Notes: a model not told the origin generated them from the sequence alone. A stretch of DNA of 64,000 bases from JAUILA01 sp050289805 (GCA_050289805.1 JBNKGL010000003.1:1-64000); one strand, 5' to 3'. Positions 46,871 to 56,292 are shown, numbered from the stretch's first letter. Translations and numbers: made by a program.

Positions 46871-47638
46871 TTATTTATTCACCTTTTTAAAATTAATCCT
46901 GGCGCGGAATGAAGGCTTGCCGCTATGAATCAGAACACCTTCTAAAAAATGATCCGCATCACGCTTGGTTTTATTGAGCTCGATAAGGTCCCCGGGCAGG
47001 ATCTCCTGCATGAAATTTACATCCATTCGGGCCACCCGGTTTTCCGAATGAAAATCCATTGAAAACGAATCCATGATCCAATCTATATAACGTGTTGTCG
47101 TGACATGACCGTTCAGATCAAAATCAAAAAACATTGGAATTATCTTACGCTGAGAATCAGTTGTCAAAGTTGATGGACTGAGCTTCTCAATTACCGTGGG
47201 GCCGGCAATTTTATTCCGAAGACGGGTAAAAAGATTGTTTGCTTCTTCGTTGAGCAACGTTGGCCTTTTTCGGTTCATATCAATGGCAAGCCAGGCGGAG
47301 GACGCTACAACAAGAATATTGCCTTCCTTGTCACGGGCTTCAAAATCCCTCAGGTATGAAAGTCCGTCGATGTCCCTTGGCCATGAGTCGATTATGATAG
47401 TATCACGCCAGTGAAAAGGAGATCTAATCTCAACAGTCATCCTGCTTAGCACCCAGAATAATTCTTTCCTTCTCAAATAGGCAAGACCAAATCCAAGGTC
47501 ATCGGCAGATTTTATAGCCGCCTGAATCATCAGGTTTATGAGTGCTCCGGCACGCAGGCGTCCGAAGATATCGGTTTCGGCGGATGTTATTTCCCATTCA
47601 ATCCGGCATATCATTTGGCTGTTGGAATCAGAACCCAT
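46871..47638 (-). CDS. Acyl-ACP thioesterase (FatA/hotdog family)
   Basis: A 255-aa double-hotdog protein. It shows ITSAETDIFGRLRAGALINLMIQAA in the first hotdog, KELFWVLSRMTVEI, and the catalytic segment FFDFDLNGHVTTTRYIDWIMD (Asp, Asn, His). It releases fatty acids from acyl carrier protein. The start overlaps the stop of the monooxygenase gene upstream (TAATG), so both are one operon. Confidence 0.92.
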   Translation of the reverse strand: MGSDSNSQMICRIEWEITSAETDIFGRLRAGALINLMIQAAIKSADDLGFGLAYLRRKELFWVLSRMTVEIRSPFHWRDTIIIDSWPRDIDGLSYLRDFEARDKEGNILVVASSAWLAIDMNRKRPTLLNEEANNLFTRLRNKIAGPTVIEKLSPSTLTTDSQRKIIPMFFDFDLNGHVTTTRYIDWIMDSFSMDFHSENRVARMDVNFMQEILPGDLIELNKTKRDADHFLEGVLIHSGKPSFRARINFKKVNK

Positions 47639-47946
47639 TACAATCCGTGGCCTCCAATCACTTTCAATGTGACCCCCTTTTGAGGAGAACCGTTCAAAAT
47701 TGGCATTGCACGACCGATAAGTTCCTTAACACCCGGATAGGCCAACGACAAATCGTGATCTTCCCTGGATTGCCAGACTTCCACTATTTGTACCGCGTCC
47801 GGGTCATCTTCGGAAAGTGACACCAGGTATTGCATACAACCTTTCGCATTCTTCATAAGTTCGGATGCCTCAACCAGAATGGCAGCTAATTCCTCACCTT
47901 TGCCAGGCTGTGCCGTAAGTTTTCCGATTAAACCGTAATATTCCAT
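47638..47946 (-). CDS. Antibiotic biosynthesis monooxygenase (ABM) family protein
   Basis: A 102-aa ferredoxin-like dimeric fold: YGLIGKLTAQPGKGEELAAILVEASELMKNAKGCMQYLVSLSEDDPDAVQIVEVWQSREDHDLSL. Family members oxidise quinols or other aromatics without cofactor; the substrate is unknown. Start of an operon with the acyl-ACP thioesterase. Confidence 0.88.
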   Translation of the reverse strand: MEYYGLIGKLTAQPGKGEELAAILVEASELMKNAKGCMQYLVSLSEDDPDAVQIVEVWQSREDHDLSLAYPGVKELIGRAMPILNGSPQKGVTLKVIGGHGL

Positions 47947-48024
47947 TTGAAGAGATTTGAGTGCAAGATGAAAAAAATCTTAGTGTACTTCCAGCTTTTC
48001 CATTAAAGTTTGTGTCTTTGTAGT

Positions 48025-48465
48025 ATGAATCGGATGATCATCGGAATTTTACTGTTCACATGCGCCGCCTGTAATGACGGCATAGATCTGGACAAACCAA
48101 TTTTTACTGGGTTCGACCAGAGTTTTGCGTTGAGATCGCAGGCCTCCGCAGGTGTTATCTCTGAAGCAAAGGATACTCTAATGGTCGAAGTTTTGGAAAT
48201 CCTTGATTCAAGATGTCCGGAAGATGTCGTTTGCATCTGGGCAGGATATGCCTACACCAAACTGGCACTAAGCCTGAAAGACGATGAAACAACTGTTGAA
48301 TTGTGCATTGGTGAATGTGGGGATGGTCCATTCAGGGTTACTGACACCGTCCGGTTTGAGCTTGCAAATGAAAATCTGGGCGTAATCCTTAAGGAGATCA
48401 ATCCATATCCCTCAACCAAAAACTATAAGGAAGAAAAAAAAGTGAAACTCGAATTTATCGAGTAA
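48025..48465 (+). CDS. Small lipoprotein of unknown function
   Basis: A 146-aa lipoprotein from the start chosen here: MNRMIIGILLFTCAACNDG, lipobox TCAAC. The frame extends 5 codons upstream but that part adds no signal features. The segment SRCPEDVVCIWAGYAYTKLAL with paired Cys recurs in Bacteroidota lipoproteins that I know only as uncharacterised. Its last 11 nt overlap the convergent membrane-protein gene. Confidence 0.78.
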   Translation: MNRMIIGILLFTCAACNDGIDLDKPIFTGFDQSFALRSQASAGVISEAKDTLMVEVLEILDSRCPEDVVCIWAGYAYTKLALSLKDDETTVELCIGECGDGPFRVTDTVRFELANENLGVILKEINPYPSTKNYKEEKKVKLEFIE

Positions 48466-49477
48466 TCCGAGCTTCAAGTGATGCCTTAAAATCCGCCGGA
48501 TCATCTACATAAAAATGTATGATTCGTGATTTTTTGCGCCGCCCGTAAATCAATGTGACATCCACTTCTTCTTTTAATTCTATCGTAGCATTCACAGGTT
48601 CGATATTTCCTAAAAAGGTCATTCGAACCCCTTTTGCGATAAGTGATTCTGGCTCTAACGCATAAGTATGTATTTCATCAATGTTGGAATAAGCTACCGG
48701 GCATTCGGCAGCGATCCCATATGCAATCATCAGGCTGTCCTCTTTTAATTTAATCAGGTTTTGTCTGATAGAGGATAGCATTCCTGTTACCTGAAAGAAA
48801 GCATAAACGCTGGTCAGCGTAAGTATCCAGGCCACTGTATTACTCCAATGAGCCAATAAAATATGCAATATGAAGGTCTCAGCAACCAAAATAAAAAGAA
48901 TGATCACATACAGTGGTGCCGACTGGCTCTGACGGTGTACCGAAAATTCCCCTGCTTTATTATCTGGCCTGGCGGGCTTTTTCCAAGCGATGAATGTATA
49001 GTAAAAGGAAAGAAACTCAGTGGCAATTAATGTGCCCGGGAGGCCGGGAATTACTTCATTTACCGCGTTGAGGATCATCGTTCTCGTCTCAATATTGGGG
49101 TTATTATGCTGACTGTAAAACCTTCTTATTTTAATGATATTCCAAATAACAAAGGCAACCACCCCGGTTTCTGCAATACTGATCCATATCGGCTTGAGCT
49201 GACTTATCAATTCCTGCTCCGATTCAGGAAGCAGGTAAGCGGCCAGATACAGACAGGCAATGGAAAAGGGTACTACGGTAATGTTCGGAATTTCGCGATT
49301 TCTGATGACCAGGAAATACACAAACGGAATAACAACCAGCAGATCAATAAGAATGGCCTGCGGCATACCGCTTTCGCTGATATAGATACTTCTGGATATT
49401 CCTGCAATAAGCAGGATCATCAGGAAAGGTATGGCAATAAGATATGGCTGAAGATTTAAGAGCTTTGAACGTGTCAT
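48455..49477 (-). CDS. Polytopic membrane protein with PH-like C-terminal domain
   Basis: A 340-aa protein with about six membrane helices (around 11-28, 41-57, 66-83, 96-113, 190-208, 211-232). The last ~80 residues (ALEPESLIAKGVRMTFLG, NATIELKEEVDVTLIYGRRKK, HFYVDDPADFKASLEA) look like a bacterial PH-like domain, judged by pattern only. No named family recognised. Confidence 0.72.
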   Translation of the reverse strand: MTRSKLLNLQPYLIAIPFLMILLIAGISRSIYISESGMPQAILIDLLVVIPFVYFLVIRNREIPNITVVPFSIACLYLAAYLLPESEQELISQLKPIWISIAETGVVAFVIWNIIKIRRFYSQHNNPNIETRTMILNAVNEVIPGLPGTLIATEFLSFYYTFIAWKKPARPDNKAGEFSVHRQSQSAPLYVIILFILVAETFILHILLAHWSNTVAWILTLTSVYAFFQVTGMLSSIRQNLIKLKEDSLMIAYGIAAECPVAYSNIDEIHTYALEPESLIAKGVRMTFLGNIEPVNATIELKEEVDVTLIYGRRKKSRIIHFYVDDPADFKASLEARITR

Positions 49478-49556
49478 GCAACGAGCTTCTTTTAATTTCT
49501 ACGAAATTACGTCAAATTTGTTCCTCCTTAAAGCGGTTTGAATGATATCTCACGTT

Positions 49557-50648
49557 TTAAAGTAATGTGTATAAAGCCAAAGCCTCCGACTTTCCTCGTA
49601 GTTCAACTATTCCCATTGATTTAACTGAGAGGTTGTCATCAGGTAAAATCTTAATAAGATTTTCCGACAAAAGAATCGAAACACCAAACTCATTGCACCG
49701 GCTTTGAATCCTGGCAGTTGTATTGAGCACATCACCCGAATAAACAATATCTCTTTTCAATACCCCGATTTCACCGACTGTGGCCCTTCCTACATGAAGT
49801 CCGGCTTTAAAGATTGGTACTGCGCCATACTTACGCTGATAGACAGGAGCGGACTCATTCAATAATTTCGAAATATTCTGAAAACAACGGATGCAATTGT
49901 TGTTCCTGGTCCCATTCTTAATACTCCAGCTCAACACAACCTCATCCCCCACATATTGATATACCTCTGCCTTTGTTGCTAACAGGACAGGTGTAATCTC
50001 TTTAAAGACATGCTGCAGAAAACGGAAATATTTTTCCTCTCCAATTTCTTCCGCAATTTGGGTTGATCCCTTTAAGTCAAGGAACATGAAGATGCGGTCT
50101 TCAACTTTTGGCTCAAAATACCGGCCCGACAAGAATTTCATAAAAACACCAGGGCCATACTTATCATTGATGAAAAGCGTGATCAAAGTTCCGATAAGAA
50201 CCAAAAGCCAAAAGGGGAATAAACGAACGAACTCATAGGAGAAAAAATAACCTTTCAGTCCATTGACATATGCTGTAGAAAATGATTTTTTGCCATCCCA
50301 CATGGAGTCGATCACAAAATAGTTTTGTAAAGATGTCATCAAAAAAAAGAGGACAACATAGACTCCCATTCCATATAATAAACCCTGTGAATAGGAACGA
50401 TCGCGAATCCAGGTTTGCAGAAAAAAGACTACTACCAGTCCTCCAATAAAACCATTCAGCACGAATGCCAGGGAGTTGATAACAAAATAAGTAAAAAAAT
50501 TACCTGATGTACTCCAGCGGTATTCATATCCATAATCCTTCAAAATCGCAACTTCAAATAACAGCTGGATCATTGAAATCACGGTCCATGCCACAGTAAT
50601 CCAAAGCACGGTCCTGAACTTTCGTTTGGTGTCGTGGGAAAGCCTCAT
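49557..50648 (-). CDS. Membrane-bound class III adenylate/guanylate cyclase
   Basis: A 363-aa protein with four membrane helices (about 14-33, 52-78, 93-113, 139-160), then a cyclase homology domain. Metal Asp D191 in MFLDLKGST and D235 in QYVGDEVVLSW, and transition-state N309 and R313 in VLNTTARIQ, are present. It makes a cyclic nucleotide from ATP or GTP; which one cannot be read reliably. No cyclic-nucleotide receptor is nearby. Confidence 0.87.
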   Translation of the reverse strand: MRLSHDTKRKFRTVLWITVAWTVISMIQLLFEVAILKDYGYEYRWSTSGNFFTYFVINSLAFVLNGFIGGLVVVFFLQTWIRDRSYSQGLLYGMGVYVVLFFLMTSLQNYFVIDSMWDGKKSFSTAYVNGLKGYFFSYEFVRLFPFWLLVLIGTLITLFINDKYGPGVFMKFLSGRYFEPKVEDRIFMFLDLKGSTQIAEEIGEEKYFRFLQHVFKEITPVLLATKAEVYQYVGDEVVLSWSIKNGTRNNNCIRCFQNISKLLNESAPVYQRKYGAVPIFKAGLHVGRATVGEIGVLKRDIVYSGDVLNTTARIQSRCNEFGVSILLSENLIKILPDDNLSVKSMGIVELRGKSEALALYTLL

Positions 50649-50767
50649 TACTTACTAAATGTAATGGAATTTTAATTAATCCTGTGACAGGAATTTGGAA
50701 ATGCATTCATCATCAGAGCCAAGTTGAATCATAACAAGGTGATGAAATTTTCCGGAAAAAAGAGCAT

Positions 50768-50812
50768 AAAAAAATTGGGCTCAAGTTGAACTGTATGCTC
50801 ATACTCAAACCC
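50768..50812 (-). terminator. Terminator after tRNA-Arg
   Basis: On the minus strand GGGTTTGAG pairs with CTTGAGCCC (nine pairs including G-T wobbles) and is followed by AATTTTTTT. It lies 12 nt past the tRNA 3' end. The remaining sequence from 50649 to 50767 shows no gene or clear signal. Confidence 0.65.
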
Positions 50813-50824
50813 AAACTGTCATTG

Positions 50825-50896
50825 TAGCCCCGACAGGAATCGAACCTGTATCTAAAGTTTAGGAAACTTCTATTCTATCCATTGAACTACGGGGCC
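50825..50896 (-). tRNA. tRNA-Arg (anticodon CCU)
   Basis: The minus strand folds as a 72-nt cloverleaf: acceptor GGCCCCG with CGGGGCT, D arm GTTCAATGGATAGAAT, anticodon arm GAAGT-TTCCTAA-ACTTT with anticodon CCT at its centre, T arm CAGGTTCGATTCCTG. The discriminator is A and CCA is not encoded. It reads AGG codons. Stands alone with its own terminator. Confidence 0.93.
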
Positions 50897-51007
50897 ATTT
50901 TTAAGCTGGAAATGTCTCATTTCCTGCATAACCTTTAAGCCAGCATTTAATTGGCTCAGCAAAGGTAAATAAATATCAATACGCAGACAATGAAACCATA
51001 AATATAG

Positions 51008-51031
51008 AAAAAGGACCTCTTTAAAGGTCCT
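51008..51031 (-). terminator. Terminator of the CsbD-like gene
   Basis: AGGACCT (51012-51018) pairs with AGGTCCT (51025-51031); on the minus strand a T run follows. It lies 28 nt past the stop. The stem is the same as that of the rny terminator. Confidence 0.8.
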
Positions 51032-51058
51032 CTTTAATTTTAAATGAGATCAATATGT

Positions 51059-51244
51059 TTACATCGATTCAATTTCCCTCTTCAACTCCTCTTTGGTTTT
51101 ACCCGCTGCCTTCTGAAGTCTTCCGAGGAATTCATCTTGCTTACCTTCCAGCAGCGCAAGATCATCGTCGGTCAATTGACCGTATTTCTGCTTCAGTTTA
51201 CCTTTGATCTCGTTCATATTTCCTTTTATTTCTAACTTTTCCAT
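51059..51244 (-). CDS. CsbD family stress protein
   Basis: A 61-aa protein with the CsbD pattern EIKGKLKQKYGQLTDDDLALLEGKQDEFLGRLQKAAGKTKEELKR. CsbD-like proteins are small and highly charged and are induced by stress in many bacteria; the molecular role is not known. A 17-nt element shared with the TonB-type gene lies 40 nt upstream. Confidence 0.9.
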   Translation of the reverse strand: MEKLEIKGNMNEIKGKLKQKYGQLTDDDLALLEGKQDEFLGRLQKAAGKTKEELKREIESM

Positions 51245-51284
51245 AATTCGTGATTTAAGTGATAATTTAAATTCACTGTAATAA

Positions 51285-51301
51285 GTGAAAATATCATTCC
51301 A
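51285..51301 (-). promoter_or_regulatory. Shared 17-nt element upstream of csbD-like gene
   Basis: The minus strand reads TGGAATGATATTTTCAC, ending 40 nt before the start. A near copy, TGGCATGATATTCTCAT, lies 43 nt before the TonB-type gene at 56463. TGG at the left fits a sigma-54 -24 box, and T-TC at the right only partly fits -12 (TTGC). A sigma-54 activator is encoded at 54250. Confidence 0.4.
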
Positions 51302-51480
51302 GAACGCTGAATATACCTGCAGGGCGATTTTTCCACTATTATCGTAGAGTTTTCTGCACGTATTAATGTCATAACGTGTATTTTTTACCCCGACAACTCC
51401 CGGTAAATAATTGAATGCCGTAAGGACAACCAGGGAACGGAATTTGACATGAGGATTGTTTATTACATAAACCCTTTGTT

Positions 51481-51672
51481 ATGCCTTATTCTAAAAATGA
51501 TTACCCGGCCTCAATGAAAAATATGGATCCGGATGTCAGGAAAAAAGCTGTTGAGATATTGAATGCACTCCTTGAAGATAATATGGAAGAGGGAATCGCT
51601 ATTCCCACAGCCATCAGCAAGGCCCGTGACTGGGCTAAAAATCATTCAGTGCACGAAAGCCCGCCTGAATAA
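51481..51672 (+). CDS. Small YdaT/DUF2188-neighbour-type stress-associated protein
   Basis: A 63-aa protein MPYSKNDYPASMKNMDPDVRKKAVEILNALL followed by GIAIPTAISKARDWAKNH. The KNDYP-S-KN start and PTAISKA-W end match short proteins related to the YdaT C-terminal domain, known from general stress regulons in other phyla. Function not known. The 236-nt gap before it holds only the element at 51285-51301. Confidence 0.75.
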   Translation: MPYSKNDYPASMKNMDPDVRKKAVEILNALLEDNMEEGIAIPTAISKARDWAKNHSVHESPPE

Positions 51673-51734
51673 CACTGCCTTACCATTCACCGAAGTGAGG
51701 GAATGATCCGGAAAAAGTGTCTTACATTCGTTAA

Positions 51735-52184
51735 TTAATCTTGAAACCACGGATAGCTGTCCACCCTTTTCAGGAACGAGTGTTGAGTTTCCAGAATATC
51801 ATTGAACTGATGGTTCAGCATTTTAAGAACGTCATCATCCATCTGCTCATGCTGAACTATTTCCCTGTGTTTGTCGAGTAGCGCTTCATCTGCCTTAATA
51901 CATGAATTTAGTATAGCCGGCACATTTCTGCGCACAAGAAGATCATTCAGCACCAATTCAAGGCTTTCAAGAAGGGTAATATCCTTTAAAGGAATAGCAG
52001 GAGAATCCTCATATTTTCTGAGTAACCCCTGAAGGTCGCTGGTGAATTTCTCCCTTCGCTCCGCAATGAGGTTCAATTCATTCTGCACAATATCTTCATT
52101 AACACTCACCGCAGCTTTCCGATAGATCTTTGCCGTGTATTCATTGTAATTAATAATCTCTTTCAAAATCTCAATATTATTCAT
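51735..52184 (-). CDS. DUF2383-like helical bundle protein
   Basis: A 149-aa all-helical protein with ferritin-like bundle character (MNNIEILKEIINYNEYTAKIYRKAA, then a third helix CIKADEALLDKHREIVQ and a last helix NHQFNDILETQHSFLKRVDSYPWF). It resembles the PA2169/DUF2383 family, which is often next to stress genes. Metal-site residues cannot be assigned with confidence. The 256 nt upstream contain the palindrome GGAATATATTCC (52308-52319). Confidence 0.7.
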   Translation of the reverse strand: MNNIEILKEIINYNEYTAKIYRKAAVSVNEDIVQNELNLIAERREKFTSDLQGLLRKYEDSPAIPLKDITLLESLELVLNDLLVRRNVPAILNSCIKADEALLDKHREIVQHEQMDDDVLKMLNHQFNDILETQHSFLKRVDSYPWFQD

Positions 52185-52440
52185 GCTTTCCGAAAATTTG
52201 ATTCAACAGATATATCACAACCTTCCTGCCTGAAATGAAACTCTTTCGACAACGGAGTATAGAACCCATGTCTCGTATTTAATGTGAATATTCTTTCCTC
52301 AGGCGGGGAATATATTCCACGGTTTTGGCGATTTCTATGATGGTGACCCCCTTTATGTTCTTCGTATGACTTTTGCGGGTGAGATAACAAGCACTGAGGT
52401 GCGGGAATTAATGTTGAAAAGGCACTGAAAAAAAATTCAA

Positions 52441-52827
52441 ATGGAATCAAAGACAATACTTATTGTAGAAGATGATATTACAGTCAGTTTAATGCTCCGA
52501 AGGTTTCTGGAGTCCGCGAATTACAACGTTTCTAATTCCTCAACAATGTCAGAAGCGCGGAAAATACTTTACCTGATAAGTCCTGATATTGTTTTCCTGG
52601 ACATGAACCTACCGGATGGAAAAGGTCTTGACCTGTTGCCTGTCTTACGTCAAAATCATGACTGTTTTATAATCGCCATGAGCGGCAACCAGCAGTTTAT
52701 GCTCGAATCACTGAAAGGCCGTTTTCATGCTGATGTATTTCTTTCGAAGCCTTTTAAATTCAAAATCATTAAAAAAACCCTGAAATTGGTGAAGGATGAA
52801 CAGGAGTTCAGAGAATCAGGGAGGTAG
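52441..52827 (+). CDS. Single-domain response regulator
   Basis: A 128-aa receiver domain alone: acidic pair in VEDD (D11, D12), phospho-acceptor D54 in VFLDMNLPDG, conserved Ser in IAMSGN and Lys in FLSKPF. No output domain, so it acts by protein contact or as phosphate carrier. It starts the signalling block that runs to 56273, 81 nt before the hybrid kinase. Confidence 0.92.
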   Translation: MESKTILIVEDDITVSLMLRRFLESANYNVSNSSTMSEARKILYLISPDIVFLDMNLPDGKGLDLLPVLRQNHDCFIIAMSGNQQFMLESLKGRFHADVFLSKPFKFKIIKKTLKLVKDEQEFRESGR

Positions 52828-52894
52828 ATTAGCGGATATAATTATTTGATTTAAATAATTCTTACTTTTATTTTCATTAGCTGAACAAATGTTC

Positions 52895-52902
52895 AAGGAG
52901 GT
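52895..52902 (+). promoter_or_regulatory. Strong Shine-Dalgarno site of the hybrid kinase
   Basis: AAGGAGGT, 5 nt before the ATG at 52908, is fully complementary to the 16S rRNA tail. Most genes in this window have only A-rich leaders, so this site is unusual and fixes the start. Confidence 0.7.
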
Positions 52903-52907
52903 AACTC

Positions 52908-54140
52908 ATGGAATCATCATCCCCGGATGATAATAATTCATCACAAAACGAAATCCGGAAACTTAAAAAAGAAATTGAATACCTCAGAAAGGCGGGGGAA
53001 TCATCGGAAACGGATCATATTATGGGATCAAGCGGACAGGATTTTCTGGCCGTTCTCAGTCATGAAATCCGCACCCCTTTAAACGTCATACTTGGGTTGA
53101 GCGACCTATTGCTACAGCAAAATCCCAGGAAGGACCAGGTCGCAAATCTCAGGTCACTCCATTTTTCAGCGGAAAATATGCTGAACCTGGTGAATAATAT
53201 CCTGGATTTCAATAAGTACACCCATGAAAAGCTTTCACCCAAATTAAATGATTTCAATTTACGAGAAACCATTCAGGCACTGAAGGATTCTTTCGTTCAT
53301 ATGGCGGAGCAACGTAAAAACCTGCTGGATTTTAATATTGATAATGATATTCCCGATATAGTTCGGGGCGACCGACTTAAATTAATTCAGGTAATCACAA
53401 ACCTTCTGAATAATGCGCTGAAGTTTACTGAAAACGGGGAAGTAGTGCTGACCGTAAAAGTAGACTCTATCCACCAGAATGGGGTAAACCTTTTATTCAG
53501 TGTATCAGATACAGGTCCTGGAATAAGCAAGGAAAACCTTAGCCACATTTTCGAACGCTTCAACAGAACGGAAGATTCCGTAACGAGACGGGTTGGTGGC
53601 ACCGGACTGGGGCTGTTCATGGTAGATCAGCTTTTGGAGATCATGGGTAGCGAGATCAACGTGGAAAGCACACTGGGTGAGGGTACGAGGTTTTATTTCA
53701 TTTTGACATTTGACAGAATTCTGAAGAAGGCTGAACAGTCTGCAGAAAAAACCGGACAAAAATCTCCCGAAACCAAAAAGAGAATTTTACTGGCGGAAGA
53801 TATGAAAGAGCACAGGGAGGTACTGGCCCAATATTTTAAAGGATGGGAAGCAGTAGAAACTGACTTTGTACAAAACGGACTCGAGGTACTTGAATATCTT
53901 GAAAAAGGAACCTATGATATCATATTTCTTGATATTAAAATGCCGGAATTGAATGGGCATGAAACGATCCGCCGAATCCGTGAATCAGATAAAGATCACT
54001 ATAAAAATATACCTGTAATCGCATTAACAGCAGATGTTTTTTCTACCAGCGATGAATCAAATGGGATGTTCACCGATATCCTTACAAAACCATTCAAATT
54101 CAACGAATTAAGGGAAATGATCAACCTTTATGTATTTTGA
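52908..54140 (+). CDS. Soluble hybrid histidine kinase with C-terminal receiver
   Basis: A 410-aa protein: short coiled coil (15-30), HisKA with H52 in SHEIRTPLN, HATPase with N box VITNLLNNALKF, G1 DTGPGIS, F box FERF and G2 GGTGLGL, then a receiver domain (about 290-410) with acceptor Asp in IIFLDIKMPE. No sensor or membrane domain is present, so input must come from a partner, possibly the receiver at 52441. It carries an unusually strong ribosome binding site. Confidence 0.93.
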   Translation: MESSSPDDNNSSQNEIRKLKKEIEYLRKAGESSETDHIMGSSGQDFLAVLSHEIRTPLNVILGLSDLLLQQNPRKDQVANLRSLHFSAENMLNLVNNILDFNKYTHEKLSPKLNDFNLRETIQALKDSFVHMAEQRKNLLDFNIDNDIPDIVRGDRLKLIQVITNLLNNALKFTENGEVVLTVKVDSIHQNGVNLLFSVSDTGPGISKENLSHIFERFNRTEDSVTRRVGGTGLGLFMVDQLLEIMGSEINVESTLGEGTRFYFILTFDRILKKAEQSAEKTGQKSPETKKRILLAEDMKEHREVLAQYFKGWEAVETDFVQNGLEVLEYLEKGTYDIIFLDIKMPELNGHETIRRIRESDKDHYKNIPVIALTADVFSTSDESNGMFTDILTKPFKFNELREMINLYVF

Positions 54141-54249
54141 TATGGAGAAGAAATTACCTCAGGATCCGTCTTTTCAGAGTTAAAGTTTTGATTGCCTGAA
54201 AAGGTTTGTAATTTTTATAGATAAGGCATAACGTCATTTTAATAGCATA

Positions 54250-55602
54250 ATGAGAAAAATTTTAATAGTTGATGATGAAGCAGAGATCAGGAAACAACTT
54301 AGTTCCTTCCTGTCTTCCAAGGGTTATTACACCGAAGATGCCGCCAAAGGGAAGGATGCCCTGACCAAAGTTCGTGATACACAGTTTGATCTTGCGTTGC
54401 TGGACTTCCGTCTTCCCGATATGAATGGTCTTGAGCTACTGAAAAAAATAAAAATTTTAAGTCCGAATACTGCTGCGATTATCATTACAGGTTATTCTGA
54501 TGTGCGCATTGCCGTTAAATCTGTACGTTCAGGTGCGTTTGATTATGTTACTAAGCCGCTTTATGTTGATGAGATACTGGTTACGATCAAAAATGCTTTA
54601 GAGGAAAAATCTGAAAAGCAATCAGAAACGAATGAGATCGTATTTGGTGAAAGCAAAAGCGCTAATGATATCCTGAGACAGATAAATCTGGTGGCGCCAA
54701 CAGATATGACAGTGATTATAACCGGGGAAACCGGGACCGGAAAGGAATATGTAGCACGTGCAATTCATCAGAAAAGTAAAAGAAAAAAAAAGCCAATTAT
54801 AGCAGTTGATTGTGGCGCACTTCCTGAAAACCTTGCCGGTAGCGAACTTTTCGGACATACAAAGGGCGCGTTTACCGGGGCGGTAAGTAACAAAAAAGGG
54901 AGCTTTGAGGCAGCCGATAAAGGAACGCTCTTTCTGGATGAAATCGGTAATCTCACGTATGAAAATCAGATGAAATTACTGCGTGTATTGCAGGAAAAAC
55001 ATGTTCAGAAAATTGGAAGTAATAAAGGAGTGGATATTGATGTCCGGGTAATTGCTGCAACAAACGAAAGCTTGAAGGATGCCGTAAAAGATGGTTCATT
55101 CAGGGAAGATCTCTATCATCGGATAAATGAATTCAGAATTCACCTGCCTCCCCTTCGGGAACGCAGGGAAGACATTTTATTTTACATGAATATTTTCCTT
55201 AAAAAAGCGAATGAAGATTTGAATAAGTCGGTAACAGGGTTTCGGCCAGAGGTAGTGGAGAGTATGATCCGCTATGAATGGCACGGTAATCTACGGGAAT
55301 TGAGAAATGTGATTAAAAGAAGCGTACTGATGGCAAAAACCAAGGAAATCAAACTTGATTGTTTGCCTGAAGAAATTACCGGTATGATGACGCATCATTC
55401 AATTTCAACGAATAAGACCGCAACTACCGACTTAAAATCCATCGCAGAAGAGGCAGAACGAAATGCGATAATTGATGTGCTTGAAAAGACCAATCATAAT
55501 AAAACCAAAGCTGCCAAGATGCTCAATATCGATCGGAAGACATTGTATAACAAGATGAAAAATTACGATATCAACCTGGACACCGAAGATATTTCCTCAT
55601 GA
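54250..55602 (+). CDS. Sigma-54-dependent response regulator (NtrC family)
   Basis: A 450-aa protein: receiver (1-120, acceptor D52 in LDFRLPD), AAA+ domain with Walker A GETGTGKE, the sigma-54 contact loop GAFTGA, Walker B LFLDEIG and arginine-finger region, then a Fis-type helix-turn-helix (NHNKTKAAKMLNIDRKTLYNKMKNY). It activates sigma-54 promoters. It overlaps the kinase downstream by 4 nt (ATGA), which marks that kinase as its likely partner. Confidence 0.95.
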   Translation: MRKILIVDDEAEIRKQLSSFLSSKGYYTEDAAKGKDALTKVRDTQFDLALLDFRLPDMNGLELLKKIKILSPNTAAIIITGYSDVRIAVKSVRSGAFDYVTKPLYVDEILVTIKNALEEKSEKQSETNEIVFGESKSANDILRQINLVAPTDMTVIITGETGTGKEYVARAIHQKSKRKKKPIIAVDCGALPENLAGSELFGHTKGAFTGAVSNKKGSFEAADKGTLFLDEIGNLTYENQMKLLRVLQEKHVQKIGSNKGVDIDVRVIAATNESLKDAVKDGSFREDLYHRINEFRIHLPPLRERREDILFYMNIFLKKANEDLNKSVTGFRPEVVESMIRYEWHGNLRELRNVIKRSVLMAKTKEIKLDCLPEEITGMMTHHSISTNKTATTDLKSIAEEAERNAIIDVLEKTNHNKTKAAKMLNIDRKTLYNKMKNYDINLDTEDISS

Positions 55603-56273
55603 GCCTGGAGGTAAGCAACACCGACCATATAAACCGGGAGCGCAATGAACGGGTAGTGCGCAGACTTGTTCATGAGCTCATGAATCCTCTCGGAAGTATC
55701 AGTCTTACCGCTGAATCACTACAGCTTGAATATCCGGATAATGATACGGTTAAAATTCTGAGTAAATCTGTTGACCGTATGACCCGGCTTATTAAATCAT
55801 ATGCCTTTGCCACCAAAAAACCAGAAATCACGTTAGCAGGAGAATCGCTGAATGATATAATCTCTACAACTGTTGAGACCCTGAAATCAAGTATCTCCTT
55901 AAAAAATCCTGAGGTCAGAATCCATTTAAATGATCCGGACCTGATGGTCCAGGCAGATCGAACAAAACTTCAGGAGGCCATCATGCATCTTCTTATCAAT
56001 GCGATGGAAGCATCCGATCTGGAAAATGGGGTGATTGAAATTTCAACAACGGTTCAGGACAGATTTGCTACGATATCCATCAGGAATTCGGGCAAAATTA
56101 TTCCTGCGGAAGATATGGGTCAATTATTCGATCCACTCTTTACTACGAAATCAGGCCACATGGGTCTCGGCCTTAATTATGCAGAATGTATTGTCCTGGC
56201 GCACAACGGTTCACTGAAAATAGTTAACCTGGACGGGGAAGGCGTTGAAGCACAAATCCGTTTACCAGCATAA
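55599..56273 (+). CDS. Soluble histidine kinase partnered with the sigma-54 activator
   Basis: A 224-aa minimal kinase: H25 in RRLVHELMNPLGSI, ATP domain with N box EAIMHLLINAMEAS, F-like LFDPLF and G2 GHMGLGLNYAE. The usual HExxNPL is HELMNPL here. No sensor or transmembrane segment. ATGA overlap with the 54250 gene shows translational coupling. Confidence 0.9.
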   Translation: MSLEVSNTDHINRERNERVVRRLVHELMNPLGSISLTAESLQLEYPDNDTVKILSKSVDRMTRLIKSYAFATKKPEITLAGESLNDIISTTVETLKSSISLKNPEVRIHLNDPDLMVQADRTKLQEAIMHLLINAMEASDLENGVIEISTTVQDRFATISIRNSGKIIPAEDMGQLFDPLFTTKSGHMGLGLNYAECIVLAHNGSLKIVNLDGEGVEAQIRLPA

Positions 56274-56292
56274 ATCCATACAATTAGGCAGG

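Noticed and set aside
52181..52456. A 91-aa minus-strand frame between the DUF2383-like gene and the response regulator
   Set aside because: Low-complexity His/Arg-rich sequence with no domain; it overlaps the start of both neighbours. More likely a non-coding upstream region.
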